Notes: generated by a model not told the origin, from the sequence alone. Shown: positions 36,423-49,991, counted from the first letter of the stretch. The stretch is 64,000 nt of DNA from Brassica napus (GCF_020379485.1 NC_063452.1:29022770-29086769); one strand, 5' to 3'. A program made the numbers and translations.

Positions 36423-39400
36423 ATGGCGAATTTTGCCAAACCTGAGAACGCACTGAAGCGTGCTGATGGTAAGTTCACGAATCACATGCCCATAGATTTG
36501 GTTTTAGCGTGTTTGAGATTGACATTTGTTTGCAGAGTTGATCAACGTTGGACAGAAACAAGATGCCCTCCAGGCACTTCACGATCTCATCACCTCCAAG
36601 AGATACAGAGCGTGGCAGAAACCTCTTGAGAAGATCATGTTCAAGTACCTGGATCTCTGTGTCGACTTGAAGAGGGGTCGTTTCGCCAAGGATGGGTTGA
36701 TTCAGTACCGTATTGTTTGCCAGCAAGTGAATGTGAGCTCCTTGGAGGAAGTGATCAAGCACTTCCTACACCTTTCTACCGAGAAGGCTGAGCAGGCTCG
36801 CTCTCAGGCCGATGCCCTCGACGAGGCTCTTGATGTCGATGACCTTGAAGCTGACCGAAAGCCTGAGGATCTGCAGCTGAGTATTGTCAGTGGGGAGAAA
36901 GGGAAAGATAGATCCGACCGTGAGTTGGTCACTCCCTGGTTCAAGTTTCTGTGGGAGACTTACAGAACAGTGCTTGAGATACTGAGGAACAACTCAAAGC
37001 TGGAAGCACTTTACGCGGTTAGTATTAGCTTTAGATAAGCTTTTTAACTTTCCTCTCATCTTTAGTTGATTAAGCTCTATTTTCTTGTAGATGACTGCAC
37101 ATAAAGCGTTCCAGTTCTGTAAGCAGTACAAGCGAACAACAGAGTTCCGTAGGCTTTGTGAAATTATCAGAAACCATTTGGCAAACCTGAACAAATACAG
37201 AGACCAAAGGGACAGGCCTGACTTATCAGCACCCGAGAGCTTGCAGCTTTACCTTGACACAAGGTTTGATCAGTTGAAAGTCGCTACTGAGCTTGGACTT
37301 TGGCAGGTGTGTGTTTTGTTTCCACTTGCACCTTATTGTGTCTCCTCTTTCTTGATGTATCTTTTGTTTTGCCAGGAAGCTTTCCGTTCTGTTGAAGATA
37401 TATATGGACTAATGTGCATGGTTAAGAAAACGCCCAAGTCATCTTTGTTGATGGTCTATTACTCCAAATTGACCGAGATCTTCTGGATTTCTTCTAGCCA
37501 ACTTTACCATGCGTATGCGTGGTTCAAGCTGTTCAGTCTGCAGAAAAATTTCAACAAGAACTTGAGCCAAAAGGATTTGCAGCTAATAGCATCATCTGTT
37601 GTTTTGGCGGCGTTATCTGTGCCACCGTTTGATCGGGCTCAGAGTGCTTCCCATATGGAACTTGAAAATGAGAAGGAACGCAATTTGAGGATGGCCAACC
37701 TCATTGGATTCAATCTTGAACCTAAATTCGAGGGCAGAGATATGGTAACATAGGATCTGATCTTACTTTATTGTTATATATATGTTTCTAATATGTTATT
37801 TCTAATTCCATATATTTCTTACACAGCTTTCAAGGTCAGCTCTTCTGTCTGAGCTGGTGAGTCTCTAGTAGCCACATCACAGTTGATTATTATATGTATC
37901 ATCGCCTTGCAGGCATCTGATTTCCATGTTTTTTGCACAATTAGGTTTCAAGAGGCGTTTTGAGCTGTGCCTCTCAGGAGGGGAAAGATCTCTTCCATGT
38001 TTTGGAGCATGAGTTTCACCCACTTGACCTTGGCTCCAAGATTCAGCCTTTACTGGAAAAAATATCCAAGTCTGGTGGGAAGCTGTCGTCAGCTCCGTCT
38101 TTACCCGAAGTGCAGCTCTCCCAATATGTTCCTTCTTTGGAGAAGCTGGCAACTCTGAGGCTACTTCAACAGGTAAATCATTACAACATAATCTCAGCCC
38201 TTTTATCCGGTGGTTTCTCCCGTTTATGTAAAAAAAGTCTGTTGTGATTATTTTTCCAGGTGTCTAAGATATATCAGACTATAAGAATTGAGAGTCTGTC
38301 TCAGTTGGTACCCTTCTTCGAGTTCTCAGTGGTAGAGAAGATATCTGTTGATGCTGTGAAGAACAACTTTGTTGCCATGAAAGTTGATCACATGAAGGGT
38401 GTTGTAATTTTTGGAAATTTGGTAAGCCTCTGTTGATGCTTTAGTTCAACACTGCTTATATCATGCCCATCACTGAGTGGTATAAATTAACTTTGGACCC
38501 TACTGTAGATACTAAGTTTAGTCATCTGCTTTCCTATTAGGGTATTGAGTCTGATGGACTGAAGGATCACCTGGCTGTTTTTGCCGAGTCCTTGAACAAA
38601 GTAAGAGCTATGCTGTATCCTGTTCCAAGTAAAGCATCAAAGCTAGGTGGCATTGTACCAAATCTAGCAGATACTGTTGAGAAGGAGCACAAAAGACTGC
38701 TTGCTCGGAAATCAATCATTGAAAAGAGGAAGGAGGATCAAGAGCGCCAGCAACTAGAAATGGTAGTGTGTTTTCTTTCCGGGCTGCTTTTCATACTTCT
38801 CCATCAACGTTGTGTCATTCGTTTGATACTCATTCTTTGATTTGATTTTTACTTTTGAAGGAACGTGAAGAGGAACAGAAACGGCTTAAACTTCAGAAGC
38901 TAACCGAGGAAGCAGAACAGAAGAGGCTTGCGGCAGAGCTTCAGGAGAGAAGGAAACAAAGAATTCTGAGGGAGATAGAGCAGAAGGAGCTTGAAGAAGC
39001 TCAGGCGTTGCTGGAGGACACAGAGAAACGCATGAAAAAGGGGAAGAAGAAGACACTTTTAGATGGGGTAAGCTTATTAACACAATATGTAAGATGTTAT
39101 AGCTCCCTGGGTTTAACTAATATTGTTTCAAATAAAATGTAGGAGAAGGTGACAAAGCAAAATGTGATGCAGATGGCCTTGACTGAGCAGGTCAAGGAAA
39201 GGCAGGAAATGGAGAAAAAACTCCAAAAACTTGCTAAGACTATGGATTACTTAGAACGAGCAAAGAGAGAAGAGGCTGCTCCAGTGATTGAAGCTGCATA
39301 TCAGCGAAGACTGGTAGAGGAAAGAGAGTTTTATGAACGCGAGCAACAGGTAAAACATTTCATTTCTTTTAACTCGGTTTTGAGTTGAAGTGTATGAGGT

Positions 39401-40358
39401 CCATAAACACTCTTCTTTTTATCAGCGTGAAGTTGAACTCAGTAGAGAGCGTCATGAGAGTGACTTGAAGGAGAAGAGCAGATTGTCCAGAATGTTGGAT
39501 TTTAAGGTCAGTTATAAAATGTCAAGTTGTTTCTCTGAATCTTCATCTCTTGATATGATTTTCTGTGTAAGCGTACTCATAATCAAAACTGTGTCCAGGA
39601 AAAATTTCAAGAGGAAGTGATTAGTCGTCGTCAAGCAGAGTTTGACAGAATAAAGACAGAGAGAGAGGAGCGCATCAGCCAAATAATTCGAGCAAGGAAG
39701 CAAGAAAGGGATATCAAGAGGAAGCAGATGTATTATTTGACATGTGAAGAGGAAAGAATAAGAAAGCTGCAGGAAGAAGAGGAAGCTCGCAAGCGTGAAG
39801 GTGAGATATGCTTCCACAAATTCACATCAGTTTACATCGATGTTTGAGTTTTTCTAATATAACCCCCTTCCTGTTTTGTTTCTGTTCTTGTTTAACTCTT
39901 GTATAGAAGCTGAGAAACGCAAGAAGGAACAAGCTGAACGCAAAGCCAAGTTGGATGAAATTGCTGAAAAGCAAAGACAGAGAGAACTCGAGCTGGAGGA
40001 GAAAGAGAAGCGGAGGCGTGAAGAGGTGTTGAAGGGAACTGATGCACCACCTGCTCGCCCTGCAGAGCCTACAGTTGCTCCTGCTGCTGCACCACCAGCA
40101 GTGGCGCCATCATCTGGTTCCGGTAAATATGTTCCTAAGTGGAAGCGTCAGACAGCTGAGGCCTCAGGTCCAGCAGCTCCAACGCCCACACGACCAGCTG
40201 CAGAATCTGATAGCTGGACCAGCCGTGGACCGCCTCAGAGGTCTGACAAGTGGACCAGTGGTAGCAGCAGTGATCGCCCAAGTGGTAGTGATGCTTGGCG
40301 AAGTGGTGAAGAACGCCGGTCCCCGTTTGGAAGCTCTCGGCCCAGGCCACAGCGTTGA
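36423..40358 (+). CDS. TIF3A1: eukaryotic translation initiation factor 3 subunit A
   Basis: eIF3a is the large scaffold of eIF3, which loads mRNA and the ternary complex on the 40S subunit in the cytosol. Thirteen exons: 36423-36468, 36536-37017, 37091-37306, 37376-37744, 37827-37856, 37945-38172, 38260-38421, 38541-38762, 38861-39067, 39143-39349, 39426-39506, 39599-39800, 39907-40358. All are GT-AG with consistent phase, totalling 967 aa, close to the Arabidopsis protein. The N-terminus ([20 protein letters not shown]) is strongly conserved. Residues up to about 500 are alpha-helical repeats with the PCI region, including [19 protein letters not shown]. About 550-820 is a highly charged Glu/Arg/Lys coiled coil. 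The tail is Pro/Ala-rich, then [10 protein letters not shown] and Ser/Arg/Gly-rich to RPRPQR. No lesions seen. SDR lies about 0.9 kb downstream on the same strand. Confidence 0.97.
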
Positions 40359-41261
40359 GTTGCTTTCTTCTTTTTTGGTCCCAATTCTGCATTGAATGAA
40401 AGTGATCTCTGGATCTTTCACATCACAGCCTTCCTGCCCCCTTTTTTTTTGTGCCAAATCTCTGTTCCTTTAAGGATTAAATGAAACATGGTCAATGTTT
40501 TTCTCTTGCGAGGATTTTAAAAACCTCTAAAGACTTGTTTTTGCTCTAGTATACACAAAGAGAGTTTTTCTCTTTCTTTATTCGGTTAGCTTACCGTTCA
40601 TCTTTGTGTCTTAATATTTCTGCCGTAAGATTACACGTCGAAAAGCTACTTTTCATGCTATTTCTTGTTTTTTTTGTTGGATTGTTTGGATTAATAACCC
40701 AAACAAAGGTTTTAACATAACCCAAACAAATGTTCACGTGAATGCATAGATGTATGTATACCTGCGGGTTGTTATTTTGGGTTGGTTAATTCGGTTTGCC
40801 GGTTTATGTGGATGCTGAATGTTCTATAGAAGTGAACCGAAATATTTATGTTCAATATTTAAAATTACATTTTATATAGATTCTTGCATATTTAATTAAA
40901 AATGATCAAAATCTAATTTTTGTTAAAGTAAAATATCTTCCAATCATACTCCAAAGATTTTTTAAACTTACAGATTTTTTTTTCCTTTATGTTTCTTTGG
41001 TTTAAGAAAGCAAAATATCTAGAGGACTTATATGTTTTGGGTTTAGAAAAATTACAAGTAAATAATTAAATCTCATTAACCTGGTAACAAAATTCTAGGG
41101 CAATAAAATCTAAAGCAATAGGATAGAGGAAGCTGCTATTTGCGTTGATCTGAGAATCTCTGCAAAGAGCTCTCTTCCGAGACGACACTGAGGTGTGTGT
41201 GTGTGTTTGTGAACTTTTTCAATTTCGCCAAGGAAAATCAATCAGTAAGAAGAATAAAAAA
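40359..41261 (+). other. eIF3a 3' UTR and SDR promoter region
   Basis: The first 150-200 bases are a T-rich 3' UTR. A CACGTG core (40735-40740) lies about 520 bases upstream of the SDR start, and a (GT)n run at about 41191-41204 sits in its probable leader. Nothing else is evident. Confidence 0.45.
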
Positions 41262-43042
41262 ATGTGGCCTTTTTGGTGGAAAGGAGCATCTGGCTTCTCA
41301 GCTCACTCCACAGCTGAACAAGTCACTCATGGAATCGACGGTACTGCTCTCACCGCAATCATCACAGGTCCTTTCTTCATCAACTTCTCTATGATCTGTG
41401 TTCGTTTCAGTTCTTGGTTTTGAATTTGATCCTGCTTTTTAACTGATTCAGCGATTAAGTCTTTATGGGTATCTAGTTAACTGAATAAAGGATCGAACTT
41501 TACTGTTTACAGGAGCATCAAGTGGTATTGGAGAAGAGACTACGCGTGTTCTTGCTCTTCGTGGTGTTCATGTCGTAATGGCTGTGAGAAACACAGATTC
41601 TGGTAATCAAGTCAGAGAAAAGATACTTAAGGACACACCTCAAGCTAAGATTGATGTTATGAAGTTAGATCTTAGCTCAATGGCTTCCGTCAGGAGTTTT
41701 GCATCAGAATTCAAGTCCTTGGACCTTCCATTGAATCTTCTCATGTAAAATTTTTATAATATCATTACTTGCTTTTGAACTAGTGTGTATAGTTTAAGCT
41801 AATCTATGTTCTTGTTCTTGAAGTAATAACGCAGGGATCATGGCATGTCCCTACACGCTCTCAAGCGACAACATTGAGTTACAGTTTGCAACCAATCATT
41901 TGGGTATGTTTACCCAGAAACCAAAAAAAAACTTGTGATCCTTCATTTTTGCATCTTTGTCTTATTGTATAAACATAAGATGGGGAACATTTTCTGTGTC
42001 AGGTCATTTTCTGTTGACGAACCTTCTTCTTGATACGATGAAGAAAACAGCTAATGAAAGCAATACTGAAGGAAGAATTGTCATTCTCTCATCGGAAGGT
42101 CATCGATATGCTTACCGGGAAGGGATTCGATTCGACAAAATAAATGACGAAGCAAGGTGATTGTTACTAGTTAGGGGATAGTATTGTTCATACTAATAAC
42201 AGACTCTTATCGCTCTCATTGTGTCATTTGCAGTTACAACACTTTGCAAGCGTATGGTCAGTCAAAGCTCTGTAACATATTGCACGCAACTGAGCTCGCT
42301 AGGCAGTTCAAGGTACACTAGTGTTTTTTGTCTTTTTATCAGTTCCAAATTTTTTAAAGAAATGAGTTGAGTTTTGTCGGTTCTGTGTTGGTTTTGCTTT
42401 AAAAACAGGAACAAGGTGTGAATATCACTGTCAATTCACTTCATCCCGGATCCATCATGACCAATCTTTTGCGCTACCACAGCTTCATAAATAGTAAAAG
42501 TTCTTTGGCTCATTCTTCTTAAATTTGGCACTGGATACACATCTGATTGTAATAATAAAATTCTAAGCCTGCCCTGTGAATTATATCCTAGGTGATGTTC
42601 TATGTATAAACTAGTATAAGATGACCTTTTGCTTACCATATTAAGCTTGTCAATGAATGCATTAGAGGACCAACCGCTAGTGTCATGAACTGTGGAGTGG
42701 TGAATCTAACAACGGCTTTCTCTTTTCTTTTTTCTCGTGTTTGATGCAGCACTTGGCAACGCTGTGGGCAAGTATGTGCTTAAAAGTAGCCCACAGGTAG
42801 GTTTTTATTTTATTTTATTTCTCCATATGTAATTTACTTCCAAATTCATCACCATTCTCAACCTATCTCAGGGAGCCGCAACTACATGTTACGCAGCGTT
42901 GCACCCGCAAGCGAAGGGAGTGAGTGGGGAATACTTGATGGACAACAACATATCTAGCCCGAATTCTCAGGGTAAAGACACAGATTTGGCCAAGAAACTG
43001 TGGGAGTTTAGTTTGAGTCTAACTGGTGAAGAAGAATTATAG
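41262..43042 (+). CDS. short-chain dehydrogenase/reductase, NAD(P)-binding Rossmann fold
   Basis: Plant SDR of the TIC32/retinol-dehydrogenase-like group; substrate unknown. Eight exons: 41262-41367, 41513-41744, 41824-41903, 42003-42156, 42234-42312, 42409-42493, 42750-42796, 42872-43042, phases consistent, 317 aa. The nucleotide-binding motif TGASSGIG is split across the first intron. NNAG lies at the exon 2/3 join. The catalytic Ser is in VILSSEGH, and YGQSK supplies the Tyr and Lys of Yxxx[13 protein letters not shown] follows as expected for the family. The N-terminus [20 protein letters not shown] fits the start chosen. It appears functional. Orthology to AT4G11410 is likely from sequence memory and from the eIF3a neighbour. 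A fragment of intron 6 to exon 7 is duplicated near 53.4-53.6 kb. Confidence 0.95.
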
Positions 43043-43069
43043 ATTTATTTGCAAAGTACAGTCCTAAAG

Positions 43070-43470
43070 AAAAGAGATCTGGTTTAAATGTGGGACTATG
43101 TAAGGATATGCTGGTTCAGCTGTGAAGACAAATATTATCCTTTCATTTGAATAAAAAGTTCAGCTGTGAAGACAAATATTATCCTTTCATTTGAGTAAAA
43201 AGTTCAGCTGTGAAGACATATATGTGCTCCAAGTCCTAGTTCCATGTAGGATTTGGGCATGATTTATTAGCGTTGCCCTCATGCTTAAAGATTTAGTTAA
43301 AAAAAAAATTGAGTTTTTGATGTTTTGAAAATGAATATTTACGTAAATTTGAAATTTATATTTTTTTAAAGAAACAGATCTGGTTTAAATGTGTGACTAT
43401 GAAAGGATATGCTGGTTCAGTTCATGTGAAGACTATTATCCCTTTTTGAATAAAAAGTTTGGTTTCTATA
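43070..43470 (+). repeat. tandem and dispersed duplications of the SDR 3' UTR
   Basis: A 44-bp unit (TTCAGCTGTGAAGACAAATA start) is repeated at about 43119 and 43163 with a third partial copy. The wider segment from about 43078 (GGTTTAAATGTGGGACTATG) recurs, diverged, at about 43380-43462. Both follow the SDR stop, so polyadenylation may have several alternatives. Confidence 0.8.
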
Positions 43471-43531
43471 TACATATGTGTTGATTCAAGTAGGTAGATA
43501 TGGACATGTACAAAGAGATTTAGATATGTTC

Positions 43532-45368
43532 AAGGCGAGCTGTTTGGTTATTTCCAGAGCAAGAGGATACTTCGACATGGATGCTCTCTTTCTCTGTACC
43601 TGTTCGTCATAACAGGATGTTCTATCTAAATTTCTAGACAAGGCGGCAAGCACTCAAAATTTTGCCTATCATCCTCGCTACAAAAGTCTAAATCTGACCC
43701 ACCTGACGTTTGCAGATGATCTTATGGTAGTCACATATAGGAAAGTGCGATCTGTAGAAGGAATAATTGACATGTTTGAAAAGTTTGCAAAATACTCAGG
43801 CCTGAGAATTAGTACGGAAAAGTCGACCATATACCTGGGAGGGGTAACAGAAGACATCCAGATGGAGCTGGAGAATAAATTTCATTACAAAACAGATAAA
43901 CTTCCGGTGCGCTACTTGGGCTTACCACTAACCACCAAAAGTATGAATACTACTGATTACCAGCCTCTCATCGAGACAATAAGAACGCGAATAGGATCCT
44001 GGAAAAACCGGTACTTATCTTATGCCGGTAGACTTGAGCTTCTTGGCTCAGTTCTATGGAGCATCTCCAGTTTCTGGTTATCAGCTTTTCGTCTACCGAA
44101 GGCGTGTATTCGAGAAATCGACAAGATCTGTTCGGCCTTCCTATGGTCAGGTAGCGAGCTTAACCCTCGGAAAGCAAAATTGTGTTGGGAAGAGGTTTGT
44201 CGCCCTAGAGAAGAAGGTGGGCTTGGTCTCCGTTCACTAAAAGATATGAACAATGTTACCATCCTAAAGCTCTTCTGGAGGTTAATCCCTAACAAATCAT
44301 CACTCTGGGTCAGATGGATTCACTCCACACTCCTTAAGAATGAGTCTATTTGGCCTGTCAAAGATAATGATCAAAAAGGTTCATGGATGTGGCGAAATTT
44401 TTTGAAAATTCGAGGGCTGGCTCGGGAGTTCTGTAAAGTTGAAGTTTATAATAGGAAAGGGACATCTTTCTGGTACGACCAGTGGTCTCCTTTAGGCTGC
44501 TTGATGGATATGTTGGGAACAAGGGGTCAGATCGATAAGGGAATACGGCAACATGATACGGTGCATACTGCGAGGACAAAACGTAGAAGAAGAGTTCATC
44601 GTTCTGAGGGTCTGATTCAAATTGAGAACCAGCTCCAGTCTTTATCTCGTTCTGAAGAGGAAGATGTTGTCCTTCGGAAAGGGAAACAAGATATTTACAA
44701 AGATCAGTTTCTTACTGCAGAAACTTGGAATCACATCAGAACTAAAAAAGAAAAGGTCTCTTGGCACAGAGGAATCTGGTTCACTCATGCTACGCCAAAG
44801 CACAGGTTCTGTACTTGGCTAGCTATTCGTAATCGGCTCACTACGGGAGATAGGATGGTCGCCTGGAACGCTGGGATTGATGGGACTTGTGTTCTATGTA
44901 TGCAACATCTGGAAACGAGAAACCATCTATTTTTCGGCTGCGATTACTCCTCATCACTATGGTACAAGCTGATGAATGTTTTTATGGGTAATGGTTACTC
45001 AGAAGAGTGGATTGATGTCGTGCTCTTCATACAGAAACCAAACCTGGATCGAACCAGGAGCTTCCTTGTTCGTTACGTTTTTCAAGCTACAATCTACATG
45101 ATTTGGCGTGAGAGAAACTGTCGCAGGCATGGTGAGAGGCCGCAATCTCCTGAAGTTCTCTTTGCCATGATTGACAGACTGGTCAAGAACAGAATTATGT
45201 CCATTAGAGCACAAGACAGGAGACTTGATTGTGCTTTCCAACTTTGGATTAAAGCTGTACAAGCTTGATTCTTTATTAGGTCTTTTGCTTGCAATTTTAA
45301 TATGCTAAAGTGGCTTAGTACATTTTTTCTTTGAATCAAATTTAACATTTTTATTCAAAAAAAAAAAA
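43532..45368 (+). mobile_element. 5'-truncated LINE (L1-type non-LTR retrotransposon)
   Basis: AGATTTAGATATGTTC duplicates exactly at 43516-43531 and 45369-45384. The insertion ends in a poly(A) tract. The 5' end begins within reverse transcriptase, as usual for incomplete target-primed reverse transcription. The frame 43724-45268 (514 codons) covers the rest of RT plus the zinc-binding (zf-RVT) region. Confidence 0.95.
43724..45268 (+). pseudogene. LINE ORF2 C-terminal part (RT end and zf-RVT)
   Basis: Just upstream of the first ATG the same frame encodes LTHLTFADDLMV, the RT catalytic FADD motif. Then come RYLGLPL, SWKNRYLSYAGRLELL, FLWSG, CWEEVCRPREEGGLGLRSL and the CxxC/H cluster FCTWLAIRNRLTTGDRM...CVLCMQHLETRNHLFFGC, all typical of plant LINE ORF2. 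The frame is broken near 43615 and there is no endonuclease. A C-terminal RNase H is not present. Immobile. Confidence 0.92.
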
Positions 45369-45384
45369 AGATTTAGATATGTTC

Positions 45385-48300
45385 CAAGTCTTAGTTCCAT
45401 GTAGGATTTGGGCATGAAACTATATAATATACTATAAAAATTAAAATATTAGGTTAATAACATATATTAAAGTAGTACTAAATAATAGTGGCTGGAAAAT
45501 GTTTACGAAAGTAAACCAAAAGAATATAGTTTAAGATTTTATATTGTTATTGCTGTTGTTGTCTTCTTGTTGCCATGATAGAGTATATTCCTTCTGTGTT
45601 CATAATATATTACCTAAAAACATAAAGATTAATAAAGTTATTAATTTTTAAAAATATTATTTAACATATAGATTAGATACAATTTAGACAATCATAAAAT
45701 AAGTCTATTTAATTTGATTAGTCATACTATATCCAATAAATACAAAAATTACCTAAAATATAAAAACTATTTACATTTTGAAACAATTTTTTTTTCTATA
45801 ACTACTTTCAATATGAAACAGATGGAGTATTATTTAGTGCAAAGAAATGTCATTGGTGTAAATAGTGGATTTCGACATAAATCAGTTTTAGTTTTGTAAG
45901 GAACAATTTACCTTTTTTGTTTTTATTTTTTTGTACTTCATAATTTTTTTTGAAACTTAAGGATTTATTGGTATTACTGATACCACCCGCAAATGTTGCA
46001 TTTGTGTGGGTGGTAGCGGTTCTTGGTATTTTACGTAATCATAAAAATGTTATAAAAGCTTTATGCCGTTTCAAAATTTTAAAATTAAAAGTTGGTTTTC
46101 ACAAATGTTTGTGATTGTTGGTATGTTACATGTAAGTATTATAAGTATATATAAAATTTGAATTTAACTACTAAAATTGAGATATTATAAATAAAGTTTA
46201 TAAATAAAATTTATATTTTAATTTATATTCACTAACAATATCCTAATTTATATTATAAAAACTTTAAACCAAAATATTCACTATAATGTTTTAGAAATTA
46301 ATATATATATATATTCATATATAGATATATAAACCAAACAAAATGATTTTCGAAAATAAAAATAAATTGAATATTTTTATTAATTATATTAAATTAATAA
46401 GTTTCAAATTTTATCATAATAATATGTTTTGATATTTTATGGTGTTATATTGTGTTAATATTACTAATTTATTATTAGACCGGTTTAACATCTTAATTAC
46501 CCAATAAATATTCTACAAATGCGCCAATTTCAAACTGATATACCAATCGTACAAATAATTTAATAGTATTTAGAACCGCAGCAAACTCCCAACATCTACA
46601 TCACCAAACTTATCCGCAATCATTGCGTCTAAACCAGTGATGCCTTTACTTCATGAAGTCAATGCATAAATTTTCTGTAACTGGCCTTTTAATGCATGAT
46701 ATTTTGTTGGCAAACATTTGGAGTTGTTTAATTTACGTGTTTGCATTTGGTGTTTAGTGATATGCAGAAAGATATCGCAAAGATTTAGGATTTTATGGAA
46801 TGGTAATATGAATCTACTTTAAGCTTTTTTTGTATTGGAATTTTGAAAATAATAGTTCTACATTATAAATTTGGTGCAATTTGGTTCAAACGTTCACAGT
46901 TTTTATGTAATTATATATATATATATATATATATTGAAAACGGTGTTCTTTTTATACTTATAAATATTGAAGATTTTTAAAATTTATATGCTATTCTATA
47001 AATTTTTATTTAATACACAACTATTTAAATTTTTAAAATTTGATAATTAATTGATGTTTAGTTTGTTGGGTTTTTGTATTACTATTGTATATAATTGATG
47101 TCTAGATACTATGATCAACTTAACCTTGGGTAAAAGTTTTTTATTCTTTCTTTCTCTAAATCTTACATTTTCACCCCTTCTATCTTTTTGATTAATGGAC
47201 AGGTGATCATCTCTTGTAAGGTCTGTTTCTTTATTTTAGTTTTTATACACATATAAGGTAAAATATGAAATAAAAATTAACTCTAACTTGTTCAAGCAAG
47301 AATGCTTATAATACATTCAATAGCTATGATAAAAACAGAGAACTTTCAGCTAGACAGTAGGAATACATAGTCAAATTGTTACAAAATGTTGGAAGATTTG
47401 TGACCCAACGTGTAACACATAAGCTAACTATTAAATGAATCAGTATTACATAGCACAAAATCCTTCCTATAACCTCGTTTTGCAGTAGAAGAAACAGCGC
47501 TAAGCCAAGAAAACAAAAGGAGAGGTTTGACAAAGCAATAGCTAGAAAGTCAAACAAAAAAAAGCTTCATATCATCACATAAATAAGTAATGAAAGTCTA
47601 CAACATTTTTTATCTATACCATAAGCAACCACACAAGTGAGAGTAGATTTCTAGCTCGTCTACGTGAAACCGGCCATGAACCTGCCATGCCAAAAACCAA
47701 GGACACAGGTGATCATCAACCAGCTTGAACGTTCTTCCCATCTTCAGTGAAGGAAATGAATATTTCAGGTACCTGGAAATAAACAATGCAACAATCGAGA
47801 GGTTTTAGGAAGAATTCTGAAACAATCAATTACGGAATTTTTTCACATAAGTGAATGCACACAAAATACAAAACAGATTGGCGCGTTGACAAAAAAAAAA
47901 AAAAACAAAACAAAACAGATTGGTGCTGATGCGGTGAGAGGTCCAAAGCTGTATATTAAGAGCTAGATTTCTACTACTCTCTTGTCCCCAAATTCTGAAA
48001 TGCAAGAATCAAAAGGTCTGGACTCTAACGCAGGTACAAACTCTACAAAACCATAAGCACATAATTTATTATTCATATTTAGGTTTAAAATCTGAATACC
48101 TTGACAACTGATGCGCCAACTTCATTCGAAGGATTTTAGACGCGTTGCTGAGTTTTATCTTTAATGAAAAATATTACGCATCAAGAGAATGAGGTTTGTA
48201 CAAAGCTATAACAATACTAACATATCTCAACCAAAAAACAAATAACTCACCAAACAGTTCAAGTCATTTCACAATGGTGATGAACTTGAGCTTGTTGCAC

Positions 48301-48661
48301 ACAACCTTTTCAGTAACAACTTCTTGCCTCTCCTCTATTAGACAATCAGACAAAAAGGTTTGCATGAAAGACAAAGGAAACCGAGAAGAAGTAAAACGCT
48401 AATATGTAGTTTATTGAAATATATGTGGGAATATCCAAGCATGTCTGTTTTATACATTTCCATTGATCGGAAAAACGTTTGATTCTTCTCTCATAATAGT
48501 CAGTATGAGGAACCTTTCTCAGTTTTGTGACAAATGTACTTATGTCTTCTGTCATTTCCTTCATAACTGTACACTATAACCAATGTATATATATTACACA
48601 CATACATATTAAGGAACTCCGTAGATGAATATTATCCAAGGTTACAAAAAAGATATCTTAC
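45385..48661. other. AT-rich intergenic DNA
   Basis: Mostly A/T-rich with microsatellites (for example (AT)n at about 46912-46934). At 47702-47762 the minus strand has an acceptor-like TTTCCAG followed by an exon-like stretch reading VPEIFISFTEDGKNVQAG and a stop, which could be the last exon of the gene suggested at 48662-49293. No continuous model was achieved. Confidence 0.35.
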
Positions 48662-49293
48662 TTGTTTGGAATTATCAATTCATCATCATTTAGACATTTC
48701 CTCTTCCGAGAAGTTTTCTTACCAGCCGGCATAGTAATGGTCGAGAACTGACGGCTTGTTTCCCTATATTCCAAAGTATAAGAGAACATATTAAAATTTT
48801 CTGGATCGTTTATTTATAAAAAGTGTTCACCTTAAGAGATTTTCAGCCGCGAAGGTGTTTTGAGTGTATCTTGTCTTTTGAAAATGTCAGGTTGGAGAGA
48901 AACCTTTCCTGGTAAAATTATGTCCAACTTTATTCACTTCATAAGTCTCATATTGTTTTCTATGAGAAGATATTAATAGAACTACAAAAACACTATTAAC
49001 ATAAGTGATTCATTCTCTATCCAATATATTCAGAGTTTTCATATATTCGTAAAATGACCTGAAATTTCGAAGTTAACTTGGAAACGTGGAGACTTGAGCG
49101 AGTTGTAGTGAAATTTGGAAACAATTTACCTCCGAGAAGAGGGATGAAGCTGCAGAGAAAACCAATCGGTTTTGGCGCGACGATCTCCGTCTTTTTGAGG
49201 AATTGAAAATCTCTCAAACTCTTCTTGATGGTGCTCGCAAGATAAGATAACGACATGGTGTGGAGGTTCTGAAGAAACGATTGCTCCATCCAT
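48662..49293 (-). CDS. hypothetical protein, two exon candidates
   Basis: From ATG 49293 an exon of 164 bases (to 49130, donor GTAAATT) encodes MDGAIVSSEPPHHVV through LHPSSR. The acceptor at 48764 joins it in frame to 48763-48662 (RETSRQFSTITMPAGKKTSRKRKC then LNDDELIIPN), with donor GTAAGAT. The phase match and the basic KKTSRKRK cluster, which resembles a nuclear-localisation signal, argue for a real or formerly real gene. I could not connect it to a terminal exon, and I do not recognise the family. It could also be a chance pair or a captured gene fragment in a repeat. Confidence 0.3.
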
Positions 49294-49991
49294 TTTCTGA
49301 AATATAATTCTTAAAATCAAAAGACAACAACTAATTTTCTTATCGCAGACAACATAGACAATGAGATTAATGGTTGAATATTCCACTATTTAAATTTAAA
49401 AACTGGAGTTATAATGAAAAACCTTACGTGTTTTTTCACAGTACTTATAGCTTATGGTGCTTGATTTTGTGATTTTGCTTGCCATTGATACAATTGGTTT
49501 TCATTACTGGGTGTGGGGAACTGGAGTGCAGGAATGTACGCTGGTAACTTAATATATGTTGATGTTGGAGGAAGTGAAGAGTTCACATGGAACGTTACGG
49601 AATTGATGAGGAACTGAAGAATCAAAGAAGTGGAGAGCTTCAATTACACAGAAGTTGAATCGCATCTGGCTGTTCTGAGTTCCAGTCTCCAGGTAAGGTG
49701 AAAAATATAACTTTGACGGGTTTATTTTGGGCTGCGAATTAGATTTTTTGGTAACCTCATTTGCTGGAGCCTCAACCGGTCTGGTCAAATTGAAGAAATG
49801 TTATAGAATTCAGCTGACTTGTCAAGCTCGGATTTGTAGATTTTTTGTGCTGACGTGGACAGTTTAAACACTCACCATATTCTCATTTTAATATTGTAAG
49901 ATAATAATTAAATTTTGGTTCTTGATGTTTTGAAAATGAATATTTACTTAATTTTGAAATTTCGATTATTCTTCAAGAAAAAGTTTATTTG

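Noticed and set aside
36475..36762. Minus-strand frame over eIF3a exon 2
   Set aside because: Antisense shadow of a conserved coding exon with consistent splice sites on the plus strand.
47324..47557. Hydrophobic 77-codon frame as a membrane protein gene
   Set aside because: Isolated in AT-rich DNA with no splice context or family resemblance.
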